Source: Frankiaceae bacterium | Lineage (GTDB): Bacteria > Actinomycetota > Actinomycetes > BP-191 | NCBI GenBank assembly: GCA_035556555.1 | Contig: DATMES010000042.1 | Location: 1-64,000 of the forward strand | DNA: 64,000 bases | Direction of reading: 5' to 3' | Shown here: one piece after another, positions 1 through 8,113 of the stretch | Position numbering within the stretch: the first letter of the stretch is position 1 | Layout of the letters: every line of letters starts with the position of its first letter | Notes under the pieces: model-generated | What the model was told of the DNA's origin: nothing | Databases searched by the model: none | The model's input: the letters and a program-made list of their open reading frames with translations, nothing else | Made by a program: the position numbers and the translations under genes

Positions 1-323
1 CGATGACGTTCACGTACGCGCCCGCCGCGGCCGACGCGGCGTTGACGACGTCGGACATGTCGCTCGGCTGCGGCGGCCCCGCGGGGACGACCGGCGGCGA
101 CACGCTCTTCCTCGAGCCGAAGCTCACGATCAAGGGCACCAAGCTGATCTGGAGCGTTCCGCTCAAGTCGCTGCCGAAGGTCGCCCGCGCCGGCGCCCTG
201 CACTACGGCATGACCGCCGCCGTCGACGTCGTCGAGCCGGTGCTCGCGACGCTCGGACCGGACGACGTGGGCACGGGCGTGTTCGACAACGCCACGAGCG
301 ACGGCGACTGGGAAGTGTCCTAG
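1..323 (+). CDS. 3' end of an unrecognised, probably secreted protein (partial)
   Basis: The open frame enters from the left edge, so the true start lies outside the window. About 106 residues are visible, ending WEVS before a TAG stop. The visible part is rich in Ala, Thr, Gly and Asp with a single Cys, a composition typical of exported actinobacterial proteins, and has no recognisable catalytic motif. The segment around KLTIKGTKLIWSVPLKSL reads like alternating beta strands. I do not recognise the family. The next gene is convergent, so nothing about its role follows from context. Confidence 0.55.
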   Translation, partial: MTFTYAPAAADAALTTSDMSLGCGGPAGTTGGDTLFLEPKLTIKGTKLIWSVPLKSLPKVARAGALHYGMTAAVDVVEPVLATLGPDDVGTGVFDNATSDGDWEVS

Positions 324-332
324 CAGGGCGTG

Positions 333-441
333 GCGAACGCCGCCCGCGATCACCCGCGGTGACGGCACCGGAGGTCACGTCCGCAACCCGGTTGCGGGTC
401 GTGCGGGGAAAAAGCGCAGATCGCACCCCGATCGTGCGGGG
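333..441 (-). repeat. Dispersed repeat family A, copy 1
   Basis: Read on the minus strand this shows the family A core: GGGGTGCG, a T-rich spacer containing GCGCTTTTTCC, CCGCACG, then a CGCAACC/GGTTGCG inverted repeat. Similarity to the copy at 61.6 kb continues about 45 bases past the core through a GTCACCGC...GTGATCGCGG stretch, so the full unit is probably about 100 nt. It lies between two convergent 3' ends. Confidence 0.7.
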
Positions 442-497
442 GGCCGTTCCGCGACCGTGAACGGTCACGCGCGGTCACCCGGCAGTCCGGTACGCCG

Positions 498-974
498 TCA
501 GCCGGCCCGCTTCTCGTCGGGCTCGTGCTGCTCCTCGTCGTCCTTGAGGAACGAGAACCGCCCGTCCGGCTCCAGGATGCCGAGGCGTACGGCCGCGAGG
601 TCGGGGATCCCCTGGCTGCGCGCGGCTTCGAGCACCTCGTCGCGGTTGAGACGCTCGACCCGGAGCACCTCGTCCAGCCACTTCCCCTGGTGGAACACGA
701 CGACAGGACGGCCTTCGATCACCGGCGCGGCCCTCGGGAAGCGGAACCCCAGGTACGACCCCGCCAGCGCCAGGAAGCCGAACGTGCTCACCGCGAGCAT
801 CGCCCCCGTCATCGAGAAGTCCTCCTGCGTCACGCCCTGCTGGACCAGGTCGCCGATCGTGACGAGGACCAGCAGCTCGAACGCCGACATCTCGGCCAGC
901 TCACGCTTGCCCAGCGCGCGGGTGAACAGCAGGAGGAACGCGTAGATCGCGACGGCCCGCCACACGACGTCCAT
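498..974 (-). CDS. DUF421 (YetF-like) membrane protein
   Basis: A 158-residue membrane protein of the DUF421/YetF family, whose biochemical role is unsettled. N-terminal hydrophobic segments lie at about residues 4-19, 30-48 and 57-75. Between them is the family motif GKRELAEMSAFELL followed by VTIGDLVQQG. The C-terminal half is a soluble alpha/beta domain (PVIEGRPVVVFHQGKW, then LRVERLNRDEVLEAAR) and the tail is highly charged. The length is at the short end for the family. Its ATG shares one base with the stop codon of the gene upstream, so the two are probably translationally coupled. Confidence 0.85.
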   Translation of the reverse strand: MDVVWRAVAIYAFLLLFTRALGKRELAEMSAFELLVLVTIGDLVQQGVTQEDFSMTGAMLAVSTFGFLALAGSYLGFRFPRAAPVIEGRPVVVFHQGKWLDEVLRVERLNRDEVLEAARSQGIPDLAAVRLGILEPDGRFSFLKDDEEQHEPDEKRAG

Positions 975-1522
975 CAGGGCATCACCCTCGTCTCGACGCG
1001 CAGCTCGACGGCCGGCGCGGTGCCGTTCATGACAGCGACACGGCCGGACTCGCCACGCTGGCGGTTGGGGCCGGTACGGGTGTCGAAGTAGATCCGCAGC
1101 GTGTCGCCGGGCGGCGGGTCGAACTCCCAGAGCAGGTCGGTCTCCGTCGCGGTCTCCTTGCTGGGGGCCGGCATGACGCCGTTCTCGTCGAAGAGCGCGA
1201 AGTAGCGCGTGGAGACGCGCAGGGTGACCGGCTGGTCGCCGAAGCCGCCGGCCTTGCGTACCTCCACGGCGAACGGCACCGCATGACCTGGCCGCGTGAC
1301 CTTGGGGTAGGTGACGGTGAGGTCGTAGCCGCCGCCGGCCGCGTGCGCGGTGCCCTTGCGGACGCCGAGGAAGCCGGTCGCGCCGAGCGCGAGCACCAGC
1401 CCGAAGACGACGAGGAGCGCGCGGCGTACGAGGCGGCCGCGCCGGACGCCGTCCAGCCCGCCCCAGTCGGGCGTCGTGTCCGTGTCGGAACGCGGGTGCA
1501 CCGGCGGATCCTGGATCGCCAT
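974..1522 (-). CDS. Single-pass membrane protein with an extracytoplasmic beta domain
   Basis: The start chosen is the ATG opening MAIQDPPVHP, because the frame upstream of it is arginine-rich, lacks a plausible start and overlaps the divergent YbaK promoter. About 182 residues: a basic cytoplasmic segment, one transmembrane helix at about residues 33-55 (RALLVVFGLVLALGATGFL), then an extracytoplasmic part that looks beta-rich (YDLTVTYPKVTRPGHAVPF, VTLRVSTRYFALF). Not recognised beyond that. It is directly coupled to the DUF421 gene, which suggests the two membrane proteins work together. Confidence 0.65.
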   Translation of the reverse strand: MAIQDPPVHPRSDTDTTPDWGGLDGVRRGRLVRRALLVVFGLVLALGATGFLGVRKGTAHAAGGGYDLTVTYPKVTRPGHAVPFAVEVRKAGGFGDQPVTLRVSTRYFALFDENGVMPAPSKETATETDLLWEFDPPPGDTLRIYFDTRTGPNRQRGESGRVAVMNGTAPAVELRVETRVMP

Positions 1523-1586
1523 GATCGTTTCGTCCCCCGCGGGGGACTCGCGGAAACTGTCGCGCCGGCGACGTACGCTCGCGCCC

Positions 1587-2048
1587 ATGACCGAGGAACG
1601 CGCCCTCGCCGGGCTCGACGCGGCCGGCGTGCCGTACCGCGTGATCCGCCACGGCCCGGTGCGCAGCCTCACCGAGGCGGCCGCCGCGCGTGGCGTCGAG
1701 CCCGCGCAGGTGGTCAAGACGCTCGTCGTCCGCCGCGCGGACGACGACTACCTGTTCGTCCTCGTCCCCGGCGACCGCGCGATCTCCTGGCCCAAGCTCC
1801 GCGAGCTCCTGGGCGTCAGCCGGCTCTCGCTGCCCGACGCCGGCACCGCGCGGGCCGCCACGGGGTACGAGCGCGGCACCATCACACCGTTCGGGGCCAC
1901 CACCGCGTGGCCCGTGGTCGCCGACTCACGCGTCGCCGGCGAGATCACGCTCGGCGCCGGAGCCCACGGCGTGGCGGTCGCCGTCGACGCCGCGACCACC
2001 CTCAGCGCGCTCGGCGCCACCGTCGCCGACCTGTCCGAGCCGGAGTAG
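1587..2048 (+). CDS. YbaK/EbsC-family aminoacyl-tRNA deacylase
   Basis: A 153-residue protein with the YbaK/ProX fold. The family acts in trans to hydrolyse mischarged aminoacyl-tRNA such as Cys-tRNAPro or Ala-tRNAPro. The diagnostic features are VVKTLVV with a conserved Lys at about residue 44 and TITPFG at about residues 98-103. Length fits the family. It is transcribed away from the DUF421 operon, with about 64 bases between the two start codons. The exact amino acid edited cannot be decided from sequence. Confidence 0.85.
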   Translation: MTEERALAGLDAAGVPYRVIRHGPVRSLTEAAAARGVEPAQVVKTLVVRRADDDYLFVLVPGDRAISWPKLRELLGVSRLSLPDAGTARAATGYERGTITPFGATTAWPVVADSRVAGEITLGAGAHGVAVAVDAATTLSALGATVADLSEPE

Positions 2049-2199
2049 GCCGGCGGGCCGCCGAAAAACGTCGCACCACCGCGCCATAGTTGGCGCAGGA
2101 ACGCTTTGGCGCAGACACGCCGCGTCCAACGCCGACCTGGCGCGTCCGCGCCGTGTCAACCGAGCGACCCTTCCCCATCGCTCCTGCACCTTGAAGGGG

Positions 2200-3171
2200 A
2201 TGGAGTTCTTGTTGCACGTCGCCGGCATCGAGCCGCTCGAGGAGCGGCTCTATCGAGCCCTGCTCGCCGCCTCTCCGCAGTCGCTGTCCGACCTCGCCGC
2301 CACCGTCGGCGTCCCCGCCGGGCTCCTCCGTGGGCCCGTCGAGCGGCTCCGTTCGGTCGGGTTCGTCACCCCTCTCGCCGACGACAGCGACCTCTACGTC
2401 CCCGTCCCACCCGACCTGGCGCTCCACCTCGTCGTCAGCCGCGAGGAGCTCAAGCTCCGCCGCCGCCTCGACGAGCTGTCCCGCCTCCGCGGGTCGGCCG
2501 CCCGCCTGTCGCGCGAGCTCGTCGGCAACATCCCGGAGACCCGCGACGACGTCGTCAACCTCGTCGAGGGCGCCCCGCTGGTCCGCCAGAAGATGGCCGA
2601 CGTCGCGCTCCTCGCCCGCACCCAGGTACGCCGCCTGGAGCCCGTCCCTCTCCACGACGAGGAGCTCGAGACGCAGGGCGACGTCGTCCAGCGGGTCATC
2701 TACGAGCGCAGCGCCCTCGACGACCACGGCCAGCTCGACCGCATCCACCTCCGCCAGCTGCGGGGGGAGGCCGTACGCCTGCTCCCCCGCCCGCCGATGC
2801 GCGTCGTCGTGGCCGACGACGACCTCGCGTTCGTCACGCTGGAGGACTCCGAGGACCGCGTCCGCGGCGTGCTGCTGCACCCGTCGCCGCTGCTCACCGG
2901 CCTCATCAACCTGTTCGACCTGCTCTGGGAGCGCGCGATCCCGCTCGACGCGGGCGCGGCGGGCGACGCCGAGGCAGGCTGGCGCATCAGCGAGGACGAC
3001 GCCGCGCTGCTCCGCCTGCTGGCCGCGGGGCTCAAGGACCAGGCCATCGCCCGCCACCTCGGCATCGGCCTGCGGACCGTCGTACGCCGCATCGGCAACC
3101 TCTCCCGCGCGCTCGACGCGGAGACGAGGTTCCAGGCCGGCCTGCAGGCGGCGCGACGGGGTCTCCTCTAG
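2200..3171 (+). CDS. Transcriptional regulator with N-terminal winged helix and C-terminal LuxR-type HTH
   Basis: A 323-residue cytoplasmic regulator. The N-terminus (IEPLEERLYRALLAASPQSL) reads as a TrmB-like winged helix. The middle resembles the PLD-like regulatory domain seen in actinobacterial TrmB/LuxR hybrids. The last 60 residues (DDAALLRLLAAGLKDQAIAR, then HLGIGLRTVVRRI) form a LuxR-type helix-turn-helix. The ATG at 2200 is preceded by GAAGGGG. Its TAG stop overlaps the stop of the convergent gene inside one CTAG. No adjacent operon on the same strand suggests a target. Confidence 0.75.
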   Translation: MEFLLHVAGIEPLEERLYRALLAASPQSLSDLAATVGVPAGLLRGPVERLRSVGFVTPLADDSDLYVPVPPDLALHLVVSREELKLRRRLDELSRLRGSAARLSRELVGNIPETRDDVVNLVEGAPLVRQKMADVALLARTQVRRLEPVPLHDEELETQGDVVQRVIYERSALDDHGQLDRIHLRQLRGEAVRLLPRPPMRVVVADDDLAFVTLEDSEDRVRGVLLHPSPLLTGLINLFDLLWERAIPLDAGAAGDAEAGWRISEDDAALLRLLAAGLKDQAIARHLGIGLRTVVRRIGNLSRALDAETRFQAGLQAARRGLL

Positions 3172-3821
3172 TACGCGTCGGCGACCGGCGCCGGGCGCTG
3201 CCACTCGCGCAGGACGCCGTTGCGGACCGCGAGGACGCGGTCGTACGCCGCGGGGTCGACGCCGTCCGGCACGACGACGGTGCGCCCGGCGAACGACGCG
3301 CGCTCCGCCACGACCGACGTCACGCCGCGCAATCCCGCCGCGTGCAGCCCCGCCGGCGACCCGCCGCGCAGCCCGTCCACGAGCACGACGCGGGGCCGCC
3401 GCGCGAGGGCCACGGCGACGGCGAGCTGGCGTTCGCCGGCCTCGTCGAGAGCGCCGGCCAAGGCCCCGGGAGCCAGCGGCACGAGCGCCAGGACGTCGTC
3501 GGCCACGTCGGCGTGACCGCGGGCGCCGACGAGGACGTTCTCCCGCACGGTCAGCCCGCCGAACGCGCGCCACCCCGCCGTGACGATCCGCACGCCGTAC
3601 GCCGCCACGTCGGCGGCCGCCCGCCCCGTCAGGTCCTCGCCGTCCACGCGCACCGACCCGAGCGCCGGCGCGACCAGCCCCGCCACCGTGCGCAGCAGCG
3701 TCGAGCCGCTCGCGTCGCCCATGACGAGCACCGTCTGACCCGAGCCGATCGCCAGGTCCATCCTCCGCAGCGCACCAGGTCGCGTGCGCACCGACAGCTC
3801 GCGTACTTCCACCGTGCCCAT
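3168..3821 (-). CDS. ABC-ATPase-like protein lacking a normal P-loop
   Basis: A 217-residue protein whose layout follows a branched-chain-type (LivF-like) ABC ATPase: an N-terminal strand, DLAIGSGQTVLVMG leading to the P-loop position, a Q-loop-like region, TVRENVLVG, and RRPRVVLVDG at the Walker B position. However, the P-loop reads GDASGSTLL (residues 35-43) with no Lys, the LSGGQ signature is replaced by DEAGERQ, and Walker B lacks the catalytic Glu. ATP hydrolysis is therefore unlikely. No permease gene is adjacent. It may be a degenerate regulator-like relic or have a non-catalytic role. The start follows the last in-frame ATG before a clear domain start. Confidence 0.6.
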   Translation of the reverse strand: MGTVEVRELSVRTRPGALRRMDLAIGSGQTVLVMGDASGSTLLRTVAGLVAPALGSVRVDGEDLTGRAAADVAAYGVRIVTAGWRAFGGLTVRENVLVGARGHADVADDVLALVPLAPGALAGALDEAGERQLAVAVALARRPRVVLVDGLRGGSPAGLHAAGLRGVTSVVAERASFAGRTVVVPDGVDPAAYDRVLAVRNGVLREWQRPAPVADAY

Positions 3822-3984
3822 GGGAGCTCCCCTCGTACGGTCCGATGCCGCCGTACGAAGGAGCGAGGGCCGCGTTACGCGGCGTGCCGCTGCCAGGGGA
3901 GGCGCCGCCGCGCCCGGCAGGGACCGGCGGCCCCGGCGGCGAACACCTTCGGGAGCACCCACCCACGCCTAGGGGGAACCCCAG

Positions 3985-4434
3985 ATGAACGCCCGCCTGC
4001 TCGCCGCCGTCGTCACCGCCGGCGCCGTCGCCCTGGTCGCCGTCCCCGCGGACGCCGCACCGAAGACGATCAAGCAGACGTACGACGTGTCGCTGCCCGT
4101 GCCGTTCCCCGTCATGGAGGGCATGGCCGACTACAACGGCTGCTGGAACGGCGAGGAGGGCGTGTCCAAGCACACCCGCGTCATCACGCTGCCGGCGCCG
4201 GGGCTGTTCAAGGCGCAGGTCGCCTACAGCGGCGACTGGGACCTGTACCTGTTCGACGCCAAGGGCACGATGCTCACCGCCGCGGAGACCACGGAGACCG
4301 GCAACGTCAACCCGGCCACCGAGAAGATCACGTGGAAGAAGGCCAAGAAGGGCCAGAAGGTCAGCCTCGTGTCCTGCAACTGGTCCGGCCTCAAGGACGC
4401 CAAGGTCTCGTACACGTTCACGTACGGCAAGTAG
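3985..4434 (+). CDS. Small secreted protein, unknown function
   Basis: 149 residues with a clean signal peptide (MNARLLAAVVTAGAVALVAV, probable cleavage after ADA at about residue 25). The mature part is about 125 residues with two Cys (CWNGEE and SCNWSG) that could form a disulfide. The core GLFKAQVAYSGDWDLYLFDA resembles a PPC-type beta sandwich found at the ends of secreted enzymes, but here it stands alone. The start is preceded by AGGGGG. It is 16 bases upstream of the SDR gene on the same strand, though functional linkage is doubtful. Confidence 0.65.
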   Translation: MNARLLAAVVTAGAVALVAVPADAAPKTIKQTYDVSLPVPFPVMEGMADYNGCWNGEEGVSKHTRVITLPAPGLFKAQVAYSGDWDLYLFDAKGTMLTAAETTETGNVNPATEKITWKKAKKGQKVSLVSCNWSGLKDAKVSYTFTYGK

Positions 4435-4450
4435 GGGGCAGCAGGGGCTC

Positions 4451-5203
4451 ATGGAGCCCCTCGTAGCCCTCGTCACCGGAGCGGGCACCGGCATCGGTGC
4501 CGCCATCGCCCAGCGCCTCGCCGCCGACGGCTACGCCGTCGCGGTCAACGCCCTCTCCGCCTCCGACGCCGCCCCGATCGTGAGCTCGATCGAGGCGGCG
4601 GGCGGGACGGCGGCGGCGTTCCCAGGGGACGTCTCCGTGGAAGCCGACGTACGGCGCCTCGTCGGGGGCTGCGTCGAACGCTTCGGCCGCCTCGACGTGG
4701 CGGTCAACAACGCCGGCGTCCACGAGCCGATGGCGTTCCTCGACCTGACGCTGGAGTCGTGGGAGCGCCAGCTCGACACCGACCTCACCGGCGTCTTCCT
4801 CGTCACCCGCGAGGCCGCGCGGCACATGGCCGAGCGCGGCCGCGGCGTCGTCGTCAACGTCTCGTCGGTCCACGAGCACCGGCCGTGGCCGGACGCGGCG
4901 GCGTACTGCACCGCGAAGGCGGGCGTCGGCATGCTCACCGCGTGCGCGGGCCGCGAGCTCGCCCCGCGCGGCGTCCGCGTCGTCGCGGTGGCGCCGGGCG
5001 CGATCGGCACCGAGGCCAACCTCGAACGCCACGGCGGCCTGGTCAGCGACGAGGTCCGCGAGCAGGTGCCGATCGGGCGGCTCGGCACGCCGGAGGAGAT
5101 CGCGAACGCCGTGGCGTGGCTGGCTAGCGAGCAGGCGTCGTACGTCACCGCGACGACGTTCGTGGTGGACGGCGGCTTCGAGACGTACGGACCCTCGGTC
5201 TAG
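4451..5203 (+). CDS. Short-chain dehydrogenase/reductase
   Basis: A 250-residue classical SDR. The nucleotide-binding motif TGAGTGIG is at residues 9-16, NNAG at 86-89, the catalytic Ser at about 138, and YCTAK supplies Tyr152 and Lys156. The C-terminal substrate loop ends in VDGGF, as in glucose 1-dehydrogenase/3-oxoacyl reductase-like members. The family is NAD(P)H-dependent and cytoplasmic. The substrate cannot be inferred. Its stop overlaps that of the convergent downstream gene within CTAG. Confidence 0.9.
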   Translation: MEPLVALVTGAGTGIGAAIAQRLAADGYAVAVNALSASDAAPIVSSIEAAGGTAAAFPGDVSVEADVRRLVGGCVERFGRLDVAVNNAGVHEPMAFLDLTLESWERQLDTDLTGVFLVTREAARHMAERGRGVVVNVSSVHEHRPWPDAAAYCTAKAGVGMLTACAGRELAPRGVRVVAVAPGAIGTEANLERHGGLVSDEVREQVPIGRLGTPEEIANAVAWLASEQASYVTATTFVVDGGFETYGPSV

Positions 5204-5694
5204 GCGACGAACGAGCCGGTCGTGGCGACGTAGTCCCGCCACGGGGTCGGCGCCCCAACGGTGCGCAGCTGGCGGGTCAGCTCGGCGCACCACCACTGGG
5301 CGAACGCCTTGACCTCGTCGGAGGCGGGCACGCAGAGCATCGTGCCGTCCTGGCAGTACGCGTCGAGCTCCTCGACGAGCCGCGCCCAGAGCTGGACGGA
5401 GGCGGCGTAGCGCTCGGGCAGCGTCAGCGTGAGCGTGACGTACGCGTCGCCGCGCTCGTGGGCGGCGTCCACGGCGGGTGTGGCCCGGACGGTGAGGTCG
5501 AGGCGGTCGGCGAAGCCGTCGTTGGCCCGCTGGAACAGCCCCCGCATCGGCCCTGCGGTGTCGTGGGAGACCTCGTAGCCCGCCATGAGCACGAGCTCGC
5601 GGAGCACCGAGTCGGTGTGCTGCTGCGTCTCGCGGTAGAGGGCGACCGGTACGTCGACCAGCCTGACCTCGCGGCCGCGGGCGTCGGAGTCCAT
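5200..5694 (-). CDS. Unknown protein, paralogue of the gene immediately upstream
   Basis: 164 residues, no signal peptide and no membrane segment. Residues about 11-38 (RLVDVPVALYRETQQHTDSV) closely match the upstream protein (RLVDVPVALFRAAEQHTNDL), so the pair is a tandem duplication that has diverged towards the C-terminus. The QHT..LRE helix motif recalls small proteins found near actinobacterial anti-sigma/STAS modules, but I cannot name a family. It lies 10 bases after its paralogue and is probably in the same transcript. Confidence 0.6.
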   Translation of the reverse strand: MDSDARGREVRLVDVPVALYRETQQHTDSVLRELVLMAGYEVSHDTAGPMRGLFQRANDGFADRLDLTVRATPAVDAAHERGDAYVTLTLTLPERYAASVQLWARLVEELDAYCQDGTMLCVPASDEVKAFAQWWCAELTRQLRTVGAPTPWRDYVATTGSFVA

Positions 5695-5704
5695 GAACGA
5701 TCCG

Positions 5705-6193
5705 CTAGCTGGCCGCGCCGGCCATCGTGCGCTCGCGCGCGTCGGTCCAGGAGACGGGCTCGCGCCCGCTGCGTACCTGCTCGACCAGCTCGCGGACGTA
5801 CCAGGCGCGGTACGCCGCGAGGTCGGGCTCGGCGGGGAGGGTGAGCAGCTGCTCGTCGCGGCTCATCGCGTCGAAGCGCTGCAGCAGCTCCTCCCACGCG
5901 AGAGCGCCGTCGGCGGCGAGCGCGTCGGCGTCGAAGTCCACGGTGACGGCGTCCCAGCCCTGGCGCTGCGCGACCGCGACCGACTCGGCGATGCGGTGGC
6001 GTACGGCAGCGGGGCGGTGCGCGTAGGTGTCGGCGGCGCCGAGCATCTCGGTGAACAGGTGCCCGTCGCCCAGGTCGGGGCGGGCCGCGGCCATGAGCGC
6101 GATCTCGCGGAGCAGGTCGTTGGTGTGCTGCTCGGCCGCGCGGAACAGAGCCACTGGCACGTCGACCAGGCGGACTCTCACGCGCGGCAGCAC
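5705..6193 (-). CDS. Unknown protein, first member of a paralogous tandem pair
   Basis: 162 residues from a GTG at 6193. I prefer this start to the ATG at 6259 because it has a GAGGGGG ribosome site at good spacing, aligns with the N-terminus of the paralogue, and leaves room for the tRNA-Leu promoter, which the longer frame would overlap. The sequence is soluble and helix-rich (HTNDLLREIALMA, HRIAESVAVAQRQGWDAV, LQRFDAMSRDEQLL). Nothing catalytic is visible. It is transcribed divergently from the adjacent tRNA gene. Confidence 0.55.
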   Translation of the reverse strand: MLPRVRVRLVDVPVALFRAAEQHTNDLLREIALMAAARPDLGDGHLFTEMLGAADTYAHRPAAVRHRIAESVAVAQRQGWDAVTVDFDADALAADGALAWEELLQRFDAMSRDEQLLTLPAEPDLAAYRAWYVRELVEQVRSGREPVSWTDARERTMAGAAS

Positions 6194-6267
6194 GGCAACG
6201 ACCCCCTCTCGGGCGCGTACGTGATCCCCCGATCGGGACAAAACGAAACCTGAGACCATGAGCGGAC

Positions 6268-6349
6268 GCGAGAGTGGCGGAACTGGCAGACGCGCCGGGT
6301 TTAGGTCCCGGTACCTTCGGGCGTGGGGGTTCGAGTCCCCCCTCTCGCA
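6268..6349 (+). tRNA. tRNA-Leu (anticodon TAG)
   Basis: The acceptor GCGAGAG pairs with CTCTCGC. The D-arm contains GGCGGAACTGGCAGACGC, the anticodon stem CCGGG/CCCGG encloses a TTTAGGT loop (TAG), a variable arm follows, and the T-arm is GGGGGTTCGAGTCCCCC. Length is 82 nt plus a non-encoded CCA. The long variable arm and anticodon identify leucine, reading CUA/CUG-type codons. Confidence 0.95.
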
Positions 6350-6353
6350 CTCC

Positions 6354-7426
6354 CTACTTCTTCGCCGTGCCCGCGAGCCGCAGCAGGTGGTTCCTGAACA
6401 CCGCTCCGGCCGGCGTCGGAGTGCCGTCGAACGCCGTGATCAGGTGGTAGCCCGCGCAGGGCACCGCGGAGACGTTCCAGGTGAACGCGACGTAGCCGAT
6501 GCCGTTCGGGTCGGCCCACGCCGGCAGCGCCTCGAGGAACGGCCCGGCGCAGTTCATGTCCCCGAACTCCCCCGCGACCACCGGCACGGCCGCCGCCACA
6601 GGGAGAATCCGCGCGTCGACGCACTCCCTCGTCGCGCAGCCGCTCTCCGGGTAGATGTGCACGCCGGCGACAAGGTTGTTCAGAGGGTCGGCCGGCTTGT
6701 ACGTGAGCCAGCGGCTGATCTCGTTGCCGTAGCTCGGGCCGGTGAGGACGAGCGGGTTCGTCGCGCCGGTCGAGCGCACGGCGTCGACGAGCTCCTGCAT
6801 TCCCGCGTAGTCGCCGCAGCCGTCCCGCCAGCATTCCCAGGTGATGCCGTACGGCTCGTTGTAGAGGTCGAACAGCACTGCCTTGTCGGCACGGAACGTC
6901 GTCGCGAGAGAACGCCACAGCTCCGCGCCGTACGCCTTGTCGAGCATCGGCGCCGCGCCGTACGACGGCGATGTCACACCGAGCGTCGTGGTCTCGGCGA
7001 AATGCACGTCGAGAACGACGTTGAGCCCGCCGGGACGAGCAGCCGCGTGTACGACGTCATCTGCGCGCGGTAGTCGGCGGCGGTCATCGAGACGGGGAGG
7101 CCGTTGCGGCCGAGCCAGCAGTCCTCGTTGATCGGGAGGCGGACGACGTTGGCGCCCCAGGCCTTGATCGCCGCGACGCTGGCGGCGTCCGTGGGGCCGT
7201 GGAAGTAGCTGGTCCGGTTGGTGGCGATGCACAGGACCTCGGGGCTGTTGCGGTTGACCCCGCGCAGCTGCACGACCCGGCCGCTGTCGTCGACGAGCTT
7301 GTTGGCGACGACGCGCAGCGGTCGCGCGGCCTTCGTCGTCGCCGGCTTGGGCGCGGCGAACGCGGCCTCGCCCGGCAGGACGGCGGCCACGAGAAGGGCG
7401 GCGATGGCGAAAGCGAATCGGCGCAT
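6354..7426 (-). pseudogene. Secreted GH5-family glycoside hydrolase, frame disrupted
   Basis: Two frames together encode one GH5-like (cellulase-type) enzyme. The first begins at 7426 with a signal peptide (MRRFAFAIAALLVAAVLPG) and runs through LRGVNRNSPEVLC and WGANVVRLPINEDCWL to MTSYTRLLVPAG. The second continues with GLNVVLDVHFAE, the acid/base motif DLYNEPYG and the nucleophile motif VAGEFGD to the C-terminus AGTAKK. The switch lies at about 7025-7045 and equals one missing base. Both catalytic glutamates are in the second frame, so the gene is inactive unless this is an assembly error. The tRNA-Leu end abuts its stop codon. Confidence 0.75.
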
Positions 7427-7504
7427 GGCCCGACTCCACCGGAGTTTCGGTGCCGATATCGTGTTACGGCCGGGGATGACCACAAAGGACCAGAGAGATC
7501 GGGA

Positions 7505-8113
7505 CTAGGGCCCGACTTTCAGCAACGCGGTGAGCACCGGCGCCAGCGCGCGGAACGCCTTTCCGCGGTGGCTGATGGCGTCCTTCTCCTCGTTCGTCAT
7601 CTCAGCGGTCGTCCGCGTCTCGCCGACGGGCACGAATATCGGGTCGTAGCCGAATCCGTTCGTGCCCCTGGGCGCCCGGAGGAGAGTGCCGTCGACGCGC
7701 CCCTCGGTCACGCGTTCGCCGACGCGCGGGACGACGAGCGCCGCCGCGCAGAAGAAGTGCGCCCCGCGCAGACCCTCGCCCGCGTCCTCGAGCTGGTCGA
7801 GCACGAGGTCGAGGTTGCGCCGGTCGTCGCTCGGCTCCCCCGCCCACCGGGCCGACCGGATGCCGGGGGCGCCCCCCAGGAAGTCCACGCAGAGCCCCGA
7901 GTCGTCCGCGACGGCGGCCTCGCCGGTGAATGCCGCGACGGCGCGGGCCTTGAGCAGGGCGTTCTCCGCGAACGTGTCGCCTGTCTCCTCGACCTCCGGC
8001 ATGTCCGGGTACGCCTCCAGGCCGACCAGTGACACGTCGGTCAGGATGCGGCGCAGCTCGACGACCTTGCCCGCGTTGCGGGTCGCCAGCACCACGCGAC
8101 GTGCCGGGCTCAC
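7505..8113 (-). CDS. rdgB: RdgB/HAM1-type dITP/XTP pyrophosphatase
   Basis: 202 residues, the usual size. The enzyme removes non-canonical purine nucleotides (dITP, ITP, XTP) by hydrolysis to the monophosphate and pyrophosphate, protecting DNA. Visible motifs are [11 protein letters not shown] with the substrate Lys at 16, [19 protein letters not shown] with the metal-binding Asp pair at about 70-71, and NGFGYDPIF. Its start overlaps the rph stop by four bases (ATGA). The same rph-rdgB pairing occurs across Actinobacteria (Rv1340-Rv1341). Confidence 0.95.
   Translation of the reverse strand: MSPARRVVLATRNAGKVVELRRILTDVSLVGLEAYPDMPEVEETGDTFAENALLKARAVAAFTGEAAVADDSGLCVDFLGGAPGIRSARWAGEPSDDRRNLDLVLDQLEDAGEGLRGAHFFCAAALVVPRVGERVTEGRVDGTLLRAPRGTNGFGYDPIFVPVGETRTTAEMTNEEKDAISHRGKAFRALAPVLTALLKVGP

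Noticed and set aside
2002-4506. A long minus-strand frame across the regulator and small secreted gene
   Set aside because: Low-complexity Arg/Ala composition and overlap with well-supported genes in other frames.
6359-7426. Programmed frameshifting in the GH5 gene
   Set aside because: No slippery heptamer is evident at the junction; a one-base deletion or sequencing error is simpler.
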